Position numbers and translations under genes: made by a program | Assembly (NCBI GenBank): GCA_001698425.1 | Contig: MBRE01000065.1 | Coordinates: 3,248-67,247 of the forward strand | Origin: Oscillatoriales cyanobacterium USR001 | GTDB taxonomy: Bacteria > Cyanobacteriota > Cyanobacteriia > Cyanobacteriales > Microcoleaceae | Length of the DNA: 64,000 nt | Direction: 5' to 3' | Shown here: positions 18,314 through 27,504 of the stretch, piece after piece | Numbering within the stretch: position 1 is the first letter of the stretch | How the letters are laid out: each line of letters starts with the position of its first letter | Notes under the pieces: generated by a model | What the model was told of the DNA's origin: nothing | Database searches by the model: none | The model's input: only the letters and a program-made list of their open reading frames with translations

Positions 18314-20233
18314 CTAATTTTCTGTAGCTTCTACTAACAGCCATTGGCCGCCAAAATTCATTCTACCCCAGATGGTTATTGCTTTATGGCTTTCGCAAGT
18401 CTGCAAAAAATCATTGATTTCAGGGCGTAAGGTGACAAGTTTCCAAACTCGATCGGCGAATGCTGGAGGATCGGATATCTTCATTTCATAAACCTGTTCT
18501 CTACGACGGTAAAAAATTCCTGAGAATGGGTAATTGGTAATTGGTAATTGGTAATTGGTAATTGGTAATTTTTCCCGATTTATTGCATTACAAGGACAGT
18601 TTCCAGTAGGCGGATATTCCTCTGGGCGATCGAGATAATAAAGTTGCCAATTCAGCCATTCTGGATGATTAGGAATCAAATTAAACAAAGGAATAATTGC
18701 GGCGGGAGCAAAGGGATCTTTTAATAATGCTTCTTGTAACATTCTTACAGGTAAATTTCTCGGTTGAATCCCCATTTCTACGCATAGTGCTGCGGCCATT
18801 CCTGCGGCTTGTCCAATCCCCATGACTACCGGCTGTAAACGGGTTGCACCGTTGGCAATATGAGAGACAGAAATATTTTTTTCCCCAGCCAGAAAACCAT
18901 CTATTTCCGTAGGAATTAGGCAATTGTAGGGAATAGTAAAAGGTGTTCCCGTCCAACGGCCGCCCCAGCGTAGGGATTTGGATTGTAAGGGGATATTCCC
19001 GCTGGTATAGTGGTGATCGTTGGGGTAGTTTCCCATCGCGATCGCCTCACATTTTCCATCAGAATTAACTGGTAATTTAGCAACATTTCCCGATGCGATC
19101 GGCAAAATATCCTGTTCTTTAACTGTTATTATTCCCCGCAAACGTCGGCTTTCTCGGTAATAAGGATGTAGCGCAAAAGCTGAATGGGTAATTGGGAATT
19201 GGGAATTGGGAATTGGGAATTGGGAATTGGGAATTGGGAATTGGGAATTGGGAATTGGTAATTGGTAATTGGTAATTGGTAATTGGTAATTAGCCAAATT
19301 TTCTCCTGTTGGCAATTTTCCGATATTAAAAATGGGAAAAATATCTTCTGCTAAACCGTAGCGCCTACCTAATTTACACTGAATAAAACGGGCAAAACTT
19401 TGACTGTGCCATAGACTTTCTTGGAGAAAATTGCGTCGAGATTCTTCAGACTCGATTAAGCGGCTAACTCCTTCACCATAGTCATTTCCTCCCAAGGGCC
19501 AATTAATCATAAACCTATTACCTGGAAGGCGGCCATAATCCAGAAATTTCTCTGGATCGTAGTTATCCCAAGCACCGACAAACTGACTGGGATTATCTAT
19601 TGGTGGTGCAGGAATTTCTGGAGCAATTCGCTCGCCAAAATCCTGCATAATTACCACCCAAGTTGGTGCTTGTACTGGATATCTTTCAGTGAGAATATTT
19701 GGAGTAATTGGGGCGCTAGTTTCTCCCCATTCACCCTGCAATTCCCAACCCCAACGATGGGGAATTTCCCCTATTGCTAGTAAGTCTCCTAATTCTGTAG
19801 CATCAATAATTATTTGAGCATAAATAAGCACATCTTCAAAGCCAACACCCACAATTTTATTACCTGATTTTATCACTTTTTGTGGTGTTTTTCCAGCCAT
19901 CCAAGATAAATTAGGTAGAGCTTTTACCCAATTAGCAAAAATTTCAGCACCAAGACGAGGATCGTAGGTAAAAAAGCTAACCCAAGCACAATCTAATCCT
20001 TCTGGTTGCTGATGTTGAATTTCTTTCAGAAATGCACCCCATAAACCAGTTTGAAATGCGGCTAATTCATTACCATCTGGTGCAGAAACTCCCGCGCTAG
20101 TTAGCATTCCGCCTAACCAGGGAAATTCACTAATTAACATTGTTTTGGCTCCTCTGCGGGCTGCTTGTACTGCGGCGGTTGTGCCACCAGTACCGCCTCC
20201 AACTACTAAGATATCTGTCGTAATTTCATTCAT
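18314..20233 (-). CDS. FAD-dependent oxidoreductase with heptamer-repeat insertions
   Basis: A 639-residue member of the FAD-dependent oxidoreductase (FAD_oxidored) family. The dinucleotide-binding motif [20 protein letters not shown] is at residues 10-29, and [13 protein letters not shown] and the late motif [19 protein letters not shown] fit the family. The substrate is unknown. Two stretches, residues ~314-350 and ~555-569, are encoded entirely by AATTGGG/AATTGGT heptamers and read as low-complexity (NSQFPIP)n and (NYQLPIT)n. They lie in frame, so the enzyme probably tolerates them as surface loops. The gene starts at ATG 20233 and follows the HEAT-repeat gene in the same orientation by 40 bp, so the two may be co-transcribed. 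Confidence 0.8.
   Translation of the reverse strand: MNEITTDILVVGGGTGGTTAAVQAARRGAKTMLISEFPWLGGMLTSAGVSAPDGNELAAFQTGLWGAFLKEIQHQQPEGLDCAWVSFFTYDPRLGAEIFANWVKALPNLSWMAGKTPQKVIKSGNKIVGVGFEDVLIYAQIIIDATELGDLLAIGEIPHRWGWELQGEWGETSAPITPNILTERYPVQAPTWVVIMQDFGERIAPEIPAPPIDNPSQFVGAWDNYDPEKFLDYGRLPGNRFMINWPLGGNDYGEGVSRLIESEESRRNFLQESLWHSQSFARFIQCKLGRRYGLAEDIFPIFNIGKLPTGENLANYQLPITNYQLPIPNSQFPIPNSQFPIPNSQFPITHSAFALHPYYRESRRLRGIITVKEQDILPIASGNVAKLPVNSDGKCEAIAMGNYPNDHHYTSGNIPLQSKSLRWGGRWTGTPFTIPYNCLIPTEIDGFLAGEKNISVSHIANGATRLQPVVMGIGQAAGMAAALCVEMGIQPRNLPVRMLQEALLKDPFAPAAIIPLFNLIPNHPEWLNWQLYYLDRPEEYPPTGNCPCNAINREKLPITNYQLPITNYPFSGIFYRRREQVYEMKISDPPAFADRVWKLVTLRPEINDFLQTCESHKAITIWGRMNFGGQWLLVEATEN
18526..18571. 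repeat. AATTGGT heptamer array inside the FAD oxidoreductase
   Basis: About six 7 bp units within the coding sequence, read on the minus strand as [14 protein letters not shown]. The frame is intact on both sides. Confidence 0.88.
19184..19292. repeat. AATTGGG/AATTGGT heptamer array inside the FAD oxidoreductase
   Basis: About fifteen 7 bp units (first AATTGGG, then AATTGGT in plus orientation), encoding roughly five 7-residue repeats on the minus strand. Three heptamers equal seven codons, so the peptide period is seven residues. Confidence 0.9.
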
Positions 20234-20273
20234 TTTATACCAGTATTTACCAGATTAATTGTTTTTTTACAAA

Positions 20274-21632
20274 TTACCATTCCTGCAATGCGATCGCAAT
20301 TCCTTGTTTCAAATTTAGCTTAATATTTTCTTGATTTAATAATTGTTCTAATTGTTGACGAATCCCTTGAGAATCTAATTGTTTTAAAGTAGCTATACAG
20401 TGAAATTTAACGCTACTATCTGAGTCTGCCAACATTGCAATCACAGTTTCTATGGCTCTCATATCTCCTAAATTTCCTAATCCTACAACTAGAGATTTTT
20501 TAAGATACTCTACAACTTTAGACCGTCCATTTTTCAGCAAATTAATTAAAATATCTGCGGCTTTATTTTTAACATTTGAGTTTGCCACTCTTCCTAAAAT
20601 TATGACAATTTCTTGAATTACAGGAAAAGGTAAAGATAGTATAGAAACAGCATCATCAACGATTTCTAATCCAGGGGATCGATCGACTACTTCACTCTGA
20701 AAAATACCCGATTTAATCAAGACTTTTTCTAATAACTCTAAAGCCGTTATCGTCTCCATCCATCCTAAAGCCCGCACAGCTTCAAGTTGTAAAGCAAGAG
20801 GTGTAAGTGGAGATGAAAATAGTTCAAATAAAACAGCAGCCGCAGCATCAGTTTTGATTCTTCCCAGAGCGATCGCAGTTGCCAAATTTACCTCTAAACT
20901 AATATCTTTAAGTAACGGTTTAAGCAAATTTACTAAACCCAATTCATCATCTAAATAGGAACGTAAACCTAACGCGATCGCGGCTTCTTTTCTCACCTCT
21001 ACCACCGGATCTTTAAGTAATTCAATCAATAGCGGAGGAATGCGCGGATCGTGAAAACTACTCAAACCTTCAATCGCAGCAATACGCACGGAGGGAACGC
21101 GATCGCGTGCTACACTAAGCAAAGGAGCGATAACTTCAGCTTGTCGAATTTGAGCCAGTGCTACTGTAGCAAATTGGCGAGACTCTTCCAACAGCAAAAG
21201 ACTTGTCAAAGACGCGATCGCACTCGAACCTAAATTAGCTAAAGTATCAGCAGCAATACTACTCAATTCTTCACTTTCAGAAGACTTAACAACTTCTACC
21301 AAAGTCGCGATCGCATCAGGAAAATCGAAATTACCCAAAATCTTTATCGCAAACCATCTTTCTTCCAAATCAGCTTCCTCATCCTCAATAATCTCAATTA
21401 AAGGCGCGATCGCGATCGTTCCCACATGAACAAATACCTTACCAATTTCCCAACGATCCTGAAAATCTCCAAAAGCCAACACCTCCAAAGCCCAACTCAA
21501 AACCTGCTGCAAATCAGCCCTAGAAACTCCCAATCCACGCTCCCTATTTCCCCATTCTTGCAGACATTGCACAAGCAATGACCAATTTCTCTCCAGCGCC
21601 GCTACCCGCGATCGATTTAAAACATCACACAT
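20274..21632 (-). CDS. HEAT-repeat protein
   Basis: A 452-residue all-helical protein made almost entirely of ~30-residue HEAT/PBS-lyase-like repeats, for example EERWFAIKILGNFDFPDAIA, PSVRIAAIEGLSSFHDPRIP and VEVRKEAAIALGLRSYLDDE. Such solenoids serve as protein-protein scaffolds; in cyanobacteria some act as phycobilin lyases or phycobilisome-linked proteins, but nothing here fixes that role. The ATG at 21632 gives MCDVLNRSRV. It lies upstream of the FAD oxidoreductase, same strand, with a 40 bp gap, so an operon is likely. It contains several in-frame HIP1 sites but no insertions. Confidence 0.82.
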   Translation of the reverse strand: MCDVLNRSRVAALERNWSLLVQCLQEWGNRERGLGVSRADLQQVLSWALEVLAFGDFQDRWEIGKVFVHVGTIAIAPLIEIIEDEEADLEERWFAIKILGNFDFPDAIATLVEVVKSSESEELSSIAADTLANLGSSAIASLTSLLLLEESRQFATVALAQIRQAEVIAPLLSVARDRVPSVRIAAIEGLSSFHDPRIPPLLIELLKDPVVEVRKEAAIALGLRSYLDDELGLVNLLKPLLKDISLEVNLATAIALGRIKTDAAAAVLFELFSSPLTPLALQLEAVRALGWMETITALELLEKVLIKSGIFQSEVVDRSPGLEIVDDAVSILSLPFPVIQEIVIILGRVANSNVKNKAADILINLLKNGRSKVVEYLKKSLVVGLGNLGDMRAIETVIAMLADSDSSVKFHCIATLKQLDSQGIRQQLEQLLNQENIKLNLKQGIAIALQEW

Positions 21633-21787
21633 AATTTTAATTGGCTTTTGTCACAAAGTTTAAATTAAGTTAACACCCATTTTAGTAGAACAGTGTAAAA
21701 TATCAGTTAATTATTTTTCCTCCCCAGTCCCCAATCCCCCCTTTCCAGTCATCCCCGGAAAAATCTTTACAAAAACTACATACTTCC

Positions 21788-21817
21788 TTGACACATAACT
21801 AAGAATAATGAGATATT
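21788..21817 (+). promoter_or_regulatory. Candidate sigma-70-type promoter for gmd
   Basis: A consensus -35 TTGACA (21788-21793) is followed 18 bases later by GATATT (21812-21817) as a weak -10. It lies ~90 bp before the gmd ATG. The -10 matches only part of the consensus, so support is moderate. Confidence 0.35.
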
Positions 21818-21909
21818 AATAGAAGTTAACGTAAAAATCGATCGCGGCAAAGGCAAGCAACAGCAAACCCTAGCCCTCAGAGTTACAACTTGTCAAGGAA
21901 AAAATTCAG

Positions 21910-22941
21910 ATGACGGAACGCAAACGAGCGCTAATCACCGGTATTACAGGTCAAGACGGCTCCTATTTGACCGAATTGCTACTAGAAAAAGGGTATGAAG
22001 TTCACGGCATTATCCGCCGAAGTTCAACCTTCAACACCGATCGAATCGACCATATCTACGTCGATCCTCACAGTGAAAACGCCCGTTTATTCCTCCACTA
22101 CGGCGACTTAACTGACGGAACAACCCTACGCCGAATCTTGGAAGAAGTTAAACCCACAGAAATTTATAACTTAGGCGCTCAATCTCACGTTAGAGTTAGT
22201 TTTGACGCACCAGAATATACCGTTGACGCAGTAGGTTTAGGCGTATTGCGTCTATTAGAAGCAATCCGCGACTACCGCCATCGGACAGGAATTGAAGTGC
22301 GATTTTATCAAGCTGGTTCCTCAGAAATGTACGGTTTAGTACAAGAAGTTCCCCAGAAAGAAACCACACCATTTTATCCCAGAAGTCCCTATGCTTGCGC
22401 CAAAGTTTATGCCCACTGGCAAACAGTAAATTACCGAGAATCTTACGGAATGTTTGCCACAAATGGCATTCTATTTAACCACGAATCACCTCGACGGGGT
22501 GAAACATTTGTCACCCGGAAAATCACCCGCGCCGTAGCCAGAATAGTCGCCGGCAAACAGAAAAAACTTTACCTTGGCAACCTCGATTCCAAACGCGACT
22601 GGGGTTATGCCAAAGACTACGTAAAAGCCATGTGGTTAATGTTACAACACGACAAACCAGATGATTATGTAGTCGCTACCGGAGAAACCTACTCAATCCG
22701 GCAATTTCTCGATAAAGCCTTTGAATATGTCAACTTAGATTGGCACGAATACGTCGAATTTGACCCCCGCTATTTACGCCCTGCTGAAGTAGAATTATTA
22801 ATTGGCGACTCCACTAAAGCCCGGAAAAACTTAGGATGGGAACCCTCAGTCACCTTTGAAGAATTAGTGCATTTAATGGTAGACTCTGACGTAAAAGCTT
22901 TTGAAGAGCATCTTCGTGGCTCTGGCCACAATGTTGATTAA
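21910..22941 (+). CDS. gmd: GDP-mannose 4,6-dehydratase
   Basis: A 343-residue short-chain dehydrogenase/reductase of the extended class. The NAD(P)-binding motif is [10 protein letters not shown] at 11-20, and the catalytic Tyr161-x3-Lys165 lies in [11 protein letters not shown], with AGSSEMYG upstream. It converts GDP-D-mannose to GDP-4-keto-6-deoxy-mannose, the first step to GDP-L-fucose, in the cytoplasm. The next gene, fcl, carries out the following step, with a 118 bp gap and the same strand, so co-transcription is likely. AAGGA lies about ten bases before the ATG. Confidence 0.94.
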   Translation: MTERKRALITGITGQDGSYLTELLLEKGYEVHGIIRRSSTFNTDRIDHIYVDPHSENARLFLHYGDLTDGTTLRRILEEVKPTEIYNLGAQSHVRVSFDAPEYTVDAVGLGVLRLLEAIRDYRHRTGIEVRFYQAGSSEMYGLVQEVPQKETTPFYPRSPYACAKVYAHWQTVNYRESYGMFATNGILFNHESPRRGETFVTRKITRAVARIVAGKQKKLYLGNLDSKRDWGYAKDYVKAMWLMLQHDKPDDYVVATGETYSIRQFLDKAFEYVNLDWHEYVEFDPRYLRPAEVELLIGDSTKARKNLGWEPSVTFEELVHLMVDSDVKAFEEHLRGSGHNVD

Positions 22942-23059
22942 CTTCTGCAACTAATAACTATTCAGTAATCAATTACTTAATCAGGGCATCTATCATCTAA
23001 AATCGATCGATTGCTAATAGCTTGTGCAAACAAATTACTCGGCAAATGAGGATAAAAAT

Positions 23060-24004
23060 ATGAGTGAGTTAGATTTGAGCGACAAGCGGATTTTAGTTAC
23101 AGGCGGTGCTGGTTTTTTAGGTCGTCAAGTAGTCGAACAACTGGTGAAAGCCGGAGCAAATATTGACAACATTTCGATCCCCCGTTCCCGTGACTTTGAC
23201 CTTCGAGTGATGGAAAACTGCCAGCGTGTTGCTGAAAAGCAAAATATCATCATTCACCTAGCCGCCCACGTAGGCGGTATTGGTTTAAATCAACAAAAAC
23301 CAGCAGAATTATTTTATGACAACTTGATGATGGGAGTGCAATTAATTCACGCCGCCTATCAAGCAGGAGTTGAAAAATTCACTTGTCTCGGCACTATTTG
23401 CGCTTATCCCAAGTTTACCCCAGTACCATTTAAAGAAGACGATCTTTGGAATGGCTACCCAGAGGAAACTAATGCACCTTATGGAGTTGCAAAAAAGGCT
23501 TTATTAGTGCAATTACAATCTTATCGACAACAGTATGGGTTTAACGGCATCTATTTACTTCCAGTAAATTTGTACGGTCCAGAAGATAATTTCGATCCCA
23601 AGAGTTCCCATGTAATTCCGGCATTAATTCGGAAAGTCCATGAAGCGCAACTAAGGGGAGATAAAGAATTACCAGTTTGGGGCGATGGTAGCCCAACTCG
23701 CGAGTTTTTGTATTCCCTTGATGCCGCGCGGGGAATTGTGATGGCAACTCAGTCTTATAATGAATCGGAACCTGTTAATTTAGGAACTAATTCTGAAATA
23801 TCAATTCGAGATTTGATTAATTTGATCTGTGAATTGATGGAATATGAAGGGGAAATAGTTTGGCAAACTGATAAACCAAATGGTCAACCGCGTCGCTGTT
23901 TAGATACAGAAAGGGCAAAAAAAGCCTTTGGATTTACTGCGGAAATGGGGTTTAAAGAAGGGTTGAAGAAAACTATCGAGTGGTATCGACAACACGCCGC
24001 GTAA
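23060..24004 (+). CDS. fcl: GDP-L-fucose synthase (epimerase/reductase)
   Basis: From the ATG at 23060 (GAGG eight bases upstream) the protein has 314 residues; the GTG at 23024 is a less likely start. The Rossmann motif [16 protein letters not shown] is near the N-terminus, catalytic Y141-x3-K145 is in APYGVAKK, and [12 protein letters not shown] is typical of GDP-fucose synthases. It epimerises and reduces GDP-4-keto-6-deoxymannose to GDP-L-fucose using NADPH, completing the pathway begun by gmd. The product supplies fucosyl residues for exopolysaccharide or glycans. A perfect 34 bp palindrome follows the stop. Confidence 0.93.
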   Translation: MSELDLSDKRILVTGGAGFLGRQVVEQLVKAGANIDNISIPRSRDFDLRVMENCQRVAEKQNIIIHLAAHVGGIGLNQQKPAELFYDNLMMGVQLIHAAYQAGVEKFTCLGTICAYPKFTPVPFKEDDLWNGYPEETNAPYGVAKKALLVQLQSYRQQYGFNGIYLLPVNLYGPEDNFDPKSSHVIPALIRKVHEAQLRGDKELPVWGDGSPTREFLYSLDAARGIVMATQSYNESEPVNLGTNSEISIRDLINLICELMEYEGEIVWQTDKPNGQPRRCLDTERAKKAFGFTAEMGFKEGLKKTIEWYRQHAA

Positions 24005-24015
24005 GCCCCTAATCT

Positions 24016-24064
24016 AGTTTGTAGTAAGCGCTTTAGCGCTAAAGCGCTTACTACAAACAAGCTA
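24016..24064. repeat. REP-like palindrome (copy 2), also a likely bidirectional terminator
   Basis: Positions 24021-24054 form a perfect 34 bp palindrome with arms GTAGTAAGCGCTTTAGC and its complement. It sits exactly between the convergent fcl and dedA-like genes. Confidence 0.85.
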
Positions 24065-24688
24065 ATCCTTAGTATTGTCAACCTTCCGAGATTCTAACCA
24101 GATGGGAATTGCGATCCAAGCAACAACTAAAGCTAAAGCTAGAATTGCAAATTGAGCCGCCCAAGCCACTAATTTTTCTAAAGACACAACTTGTCCTAAG
24201 AAAAATGCTAAACTTACCATTATTGAAGCCCAACTTGCAGCACCAACAAAATTGCATAATGAAAACTTCCAAAAAGGCATTTCTGCAATTCCCGCTAGAG
24301 GTCCTGCAAAAATTCTTAGTAAGGCAATAAACCTACCAAAAAATACTGCTTTGGTTGCATTTTGACTAAACTGTTCTTTCAGATCAAACAGTTGTTGTTC
24401 TTGAATGCGGAAAAATTTACCTAACTTCAGTAGTAAAGGCCAACCGCCATATCTACCGATCGCATAGCCAAAATTTCCCCCTAACGTCGCACCTGCGATC
24501 GCACTCAACAACACATACCAATAATTCAGTTCCCCACTACCAGCCAGAAACCCGCCGACGATCGTAATAGTTTCCCCAGGTAGGGGAAGTCCCAGATTTT
24601 CCAGCAAAATTCCCAAAAATACCGCAAAATAACCGTAGTCATGGGCAAATTTCTGGATAGTTTCCAAAGAGATCGACTCCACAGACAT
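24062..24688 (-). CDS. DedA-family membrane protein
   Basis: A 208-residue polytopic protein with the VTT/DedA (SNARE-associated) domain. Typical features are the LENLGLPLPGETITIVGGFL segment near residues 28-47, the re-entrant-type GATLGGNFGYAIGRYGG, and FFGRFIALLRIFAGPLAGIA. DedA proteins reside in the cytoplasmic membrane and are linked to lipid scrambling or flipping and membrane homeostasis. The start ATG at 24688 yields MSVESISLET. It faces fcl convergently across the palindrome. The exact transport substrate is not known. Confidence 0.87.
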   Translation of the reverse strand: MSVESISLETIQKFAHDYGYFAVFLGILLENLGLPLPGETITIVGGFLAGSGELNYWYVLLSAIAGATLGGNFGYAIGRYGGWPLLLKLGKFFRIQEQQLFDLKEQFSQNATKAVFFGRFIALLRIFAGPLAGIAEMPFWKFSLCNFVGAASWASIMVSLAFFLGQVVSLEKLVAWAAQFAILALALVVAWIAIPIWLESRKVDNTKD

Positions 24689-24839
24689 TTGACACTGCCT
24701 TTGTAAATTTTTATTAAGCCTAATATTTCCTATCTTGCCTTGATTCAGAGGAAATATGTGCAGTCAAGCTCAAATCTTTATTTGTGTCCCAGTAAATAGT
24801 TAAACTATTTTAGTGTCACCTTAAAAAATTCACATACCC

Positions 24840-25325
24840 ATGAGTGTAGTTAGCCAAGTTATTCTCCAAGCCGATGACGAGCTTCGCTATCCCAGCGCCG
24901 GCGAACTCCAAACCATCAATTCTTTTTTTAAAACAGGTACTCAGCGGGTGCGGATTGCAGTCACCCTGTCTGAAAGTGAGAGAAAAATTGTTGATGAAGC
25001 CAGCAAAAAACTCTGGAAGAAGCGCCCAGACTATATTTCCCCTGGTGGAAATGCTTTTGGTCAGCGGGAGCGAGCTTTGTGTTTACGGGATTATGGCTGG
25101 TATTTGCGTTTGATTACTTACGGTATTCTCGCTGGCGACAAGGGGCCGATCGAAAATATCGGTTTGATTGGAGTCCGGGAAATGTATAACTCCTTGGGAG
25201 TTCCTGTTCCTGGGATGGTGGATGCTATCCGGTGTTTAAAGGAAGCTGCTATTGCTTTGTTGAATGACGAAGATGCTAAGGAAGCTGCTCCTTATTTTGA
25301 TTATATCGCTCAAGCGATGTCTTAG
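24840..25325 (+). CDS. apcD: Allophycocyanin-B alpha subunit
   Basis: A 161-residue phycobiliprotein matching the ApcD type, not ApcA: it opens [19 protein letters not shown] and keeps [20 protein letters not shown]. Cys81 is the phycocyanobilin attachment site in [13 protein letters not shown]. ApcD is a terminal emitter of the phycobilisome core, passing excitation energy mainly to photosystem I or in state transitions. It is encoded away from apcABC, as usual in cyanobacteria. No clear promoter elements could be assigned in the 150 bp upstream. It ends with the typical [10 protein letters not shown]. Confidence 0.95.
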   Translation: MSVVSQVILQADDELRYPSAGELQTINSFFKTGTQRVRIAVTLSESERKIVDEASKKLWKKRPDYISPGGNAFGQRERALCLRDYGWYLRLITYGILAGDKGPIENIGLIGVREMYNSLGVPVPGMVDAIRCLKEAAIALLNDEDAKEAAPYFDYIAQAMS

Positions 25326-25435
25326 TTTTCGGATTTTTGGCTAATTGCGAAGCTTTTGTGCTGGAATTTGGGGTTAATTTTCCTCAGTTTTTTGCATAAA
25401 GGCTTCGCTGTTTTTTTGTTAATTGGGAACTAATA

Positions 25436-25984
25436 ATGACTGAAAGAATACTAGATCAAATCTTAGCAAGATATCAAAACTCATTTGTTGCCAAAGTTTA
25501 TGCAGAAGAAAATGAAGAACACGATCTTCTAATGGATGTTTTTGGCATTTCTCCCATAATCAAAAGAGAAAATAGGCAGTATTGGGGACGTGAGCTAGGT
25601 ATGTGTTGGCAATTGTTAGTTATTGAAATATGTAAAGCATATTGTAGTGGCTTTCAGCCAGCATTTAAAATTGGTAGTGATGAACCATGTGACTTGATTG
25701 TTGATGGATACGCAATAGATACAAAATACCGTATTGGCTCAGGAGATTCTGGAACACTTAAAAAGTTCAAATCTTACGGCCCACTACTTCGTACTCATAA
25801 CTATGAACCAGTTATTTTAATTCTTAGAAAAGATAATTTACCCGCAGCTATTATGGCCTGTCAAGTTGGGACTTGGAGAGTTTATACTGGTGATGCTTCA
25901 TTTCAATTTATACAAACCATAAGCGGATTTAATTTAAAATCATTTCTTACTGAAAGAATGGGATTATTCCCTGTAAACCGCTGA
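25436..25984 (+). CDS. Type II restriction endonuclease (PD-(D/E)XK-like)
   Basis: A 182-residue protein best read as a type II restriction enzyme. A PD-(D/E)XK-type active site is visible as D86 (CDLIVDGY) followed by D95-T-K97 (AIDTKYRIG), with a preceding helix carrying E64. It is immediately convergent with, and overlaps by 38 bp, an adenine/cytosine-N4 type methyltransferase gene, the standard pairing of a restriction-modification unit. The recognition sequence cannot be deduced; resemblance to ApaLI-type enzymes is possible but unproven. Base composition is AT-richer than the flanks and HIP1 sites are absent, consistent with horizontal gain. Confidence 0.7.
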   Translation: MTERILDQILARYQNSFVAKVYAEENEEHDLLMDVFGISPIIKRENRQYWGRELGMCWQLLVIEICKAYCSGFQPAFKIGSDEPCDLIVDGYAIDTKYRIGSGDSGTLKKFKSYGPLLRTHNYEPVILILRKDNLPAAIMACQVGTWRVYTGDASFQFIQTISGFNLKSFLTERMGLFPVNR

Positions 25985-26888
25985 AATTATCAAGGCGTTT
26001 GTTAATTATTTCTATGTAGTTAGATACTATTTCAATTCCAATATAACTAATGCCAAGTTCCTTGGCCGCAAGCAATGTGGTTCCTGACCCCGCAAAAGGA
26101 TCGATGAGAATAGAGTCCTCCAAACGTGGCACAAATATTTCGACTAACTTTCTCATTAGAGCAATTGGTTTCACTGTGCAATGAACGTTAAAATCTTCAG
26201 TTCTCTCGCGTTGTATTCCATCTAAAATATTTGATTGAAAACCACCGAGATATTCTTTAGTATAAAAAAGGCCAGTACCATACTCTAATAAAGTTTCTAT
26301 ATAATTATTGACAAGTGGTTTCTGAAGTACACAAATCGCTTCCCATTCATTTCTCAGGCAACTGTGCCAACCATCCCATTTCTCAGAATTTTCATATCCT
26401 TTTTTCTCCAACTGTTGCTTAATATTGACACCTTTAGGGATGCCACTTGGTCTTTTATAAACAAGAATATCTCTCGCATAGAAGCCAGCATTTTCAAGTG
26501 CTACTTGTACGTGAGCAACGGTTCGCGTGCTGTTAAAAACTAGAACTGTTGCACCAGGTTTGCAAATCCGAAAAAGCTCCTCACCCCACTCGAAGCACCA
26601 CTTCTCATAATCCAGAATGTTGTTACGATTCCTTTGATACCATCTTTCGTTTCTAACTCCACCAGCTAAACCGCTACCATAGGGAATGTTTTTAACAAGC
26701 GTTTTATTTTTTTTACTATTGATTCTTTCAATACGCCTTTTAATTTCTGAGTCATTCCATTTATGACCAATAAATTCATAGTTATAAGGTGGATCGGTAA
26801 TACAGGCAGAAACATAATTTTCTGGCAATGACTTCATCACTTCACGACAGTCACCAATCAATACTTTATTTAAGGGAGCTTTTTTCAT
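25947..26888 (-). CDS. Beta-class DNA methyltransferase (N6-A or N4-C)
   Basis: A 313-residue modification enzyme. Motif IV TDPPYNY is at residues 31-37 and the SAM-binding motif I region DPFAGSGTTLLAAKELG is near residue 262; this order (IV before I) defines beta-class amino-methyltransferases. HCTVKPIALM is the typical motif preceding motif I. It should protect the cognate site of the neighbouring endonuclease. The two genes converge, and their 3' ends overlap by 38 bp, each stop codon lying within the other gene. It starts at ATG 26888 with a weak Shine-Dalgarno. The AT-rich composition and lack of HIP1 sites suggest transfer. Confidence 0.88.
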   Translation of the reverse strand: MKKAPLNKVLIGDCREVMKSLPENYVSACITDPPYNYEFIGHKWNDSEIKRRIERINSKKNKTLVKNIPYGSGLAGGVRNERWYQRNRNNILDYEKWCFEWGEELFRICKPGATVLVFNSTRTVAHVQVALENAGFYARDILVYKRPSGIPKGVNIKQQLEKKGYENSEKWDGWHSCLRNEWEAICVLQKPLVNNYIETLLEYGTGLFYTKEYLGGFQSNILDGIQRERTEDFNVHCTVKPIALMRKLVEIFVPRLEDSILIDPFAGSGTTLLAAKELGISYIGIEIVSNYIEIINKRLDNFSGLQGIIPFFQ

Positions 26889-26967
26889 TAATTTGGAAAA
26901 TTACTCAACATACTATTTATAGTATTTATATTTGAATTTGTCAATAACCCATTAGCCCAGTTTTAGC

Positions 26968-27396
26968 TCAAATTTCTGTTGATTTCCCTCTGGCTAATTC
27001 CTCCTGTAAATATTTGTACCATTCAACAGCTAATTCAACTTGTGTAAATGGAATTTGCACAGAGTCAGCATTGAAAAACAAAAATTCTAAAACAATATTG
27101 CGATCGGACTTAGGCAGATTTAATAAATCAACTATTTGATGATTAGCCAAAATCCGAATTGACTCTACATCTTTTAAATAAAAAGATTGCAAATTCACAG
27201 GACCTTTACGAGTAGGCTTTCCCCAAGTTAAGCGATCGCCATCCAGACCAAGCACTGCATAAATATCATACTTCACCTTCGCAAACGGTTGCGCCCACAA
27301 ACGATAAGCTTCTACTTTCTGATACTCATTCCAGCCAGCCCAAGCTAACCAGATAAAAATTGCCAGTAGCGGCAACCAAATTAAACCTCTTGACAT
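26968..27396 (-). CDS. Uncharacterised membrane-anchored protein, 142 aa
   Basis: I do not recognise a family. One N-terminal hydrophobic segment (residues ~4-22, LIWLPLLAIFIWLAWAGW) looks like a signal anchor, followed by a ~115-residue soluble domain with alternating strands and helices (YDIYAVLGLDGDRLTWGKPT, DSVQIPFTQVELAVEWYKYL). The soluble part is probably periplasmic or cytosolic-face. The ATG at 27396 is divergent from the subtilisin gene 80-110 bp away, so their promoters share this gap. A PH-like fold is possible but not shown by any motif. Confidence 0.6.
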   Translation of the reverse strand: MSRGLIWLPLLAIFIWLAWAGWNEYQKVEAYRLWAQPFAKVKYDIYAVLGLDGDRLTWGKPTRKGPVNLQSFYLKDVESIRILANHQIVDLLNLPKSDRNIVLEFLFFNADSVQIPFTQVELAVEWYKYLQEELARGKSTEI

Positions 27397-27504
27397 AATT
27401 AGATTTTAGTCCGTAACTATCGTGCAATATTAGTACCTAAAAGGGTAAACTTAGGTTATTCTTAGGTTAATCTAGTGAAAACCCCGCAACATGGACGATT
27501 TACC

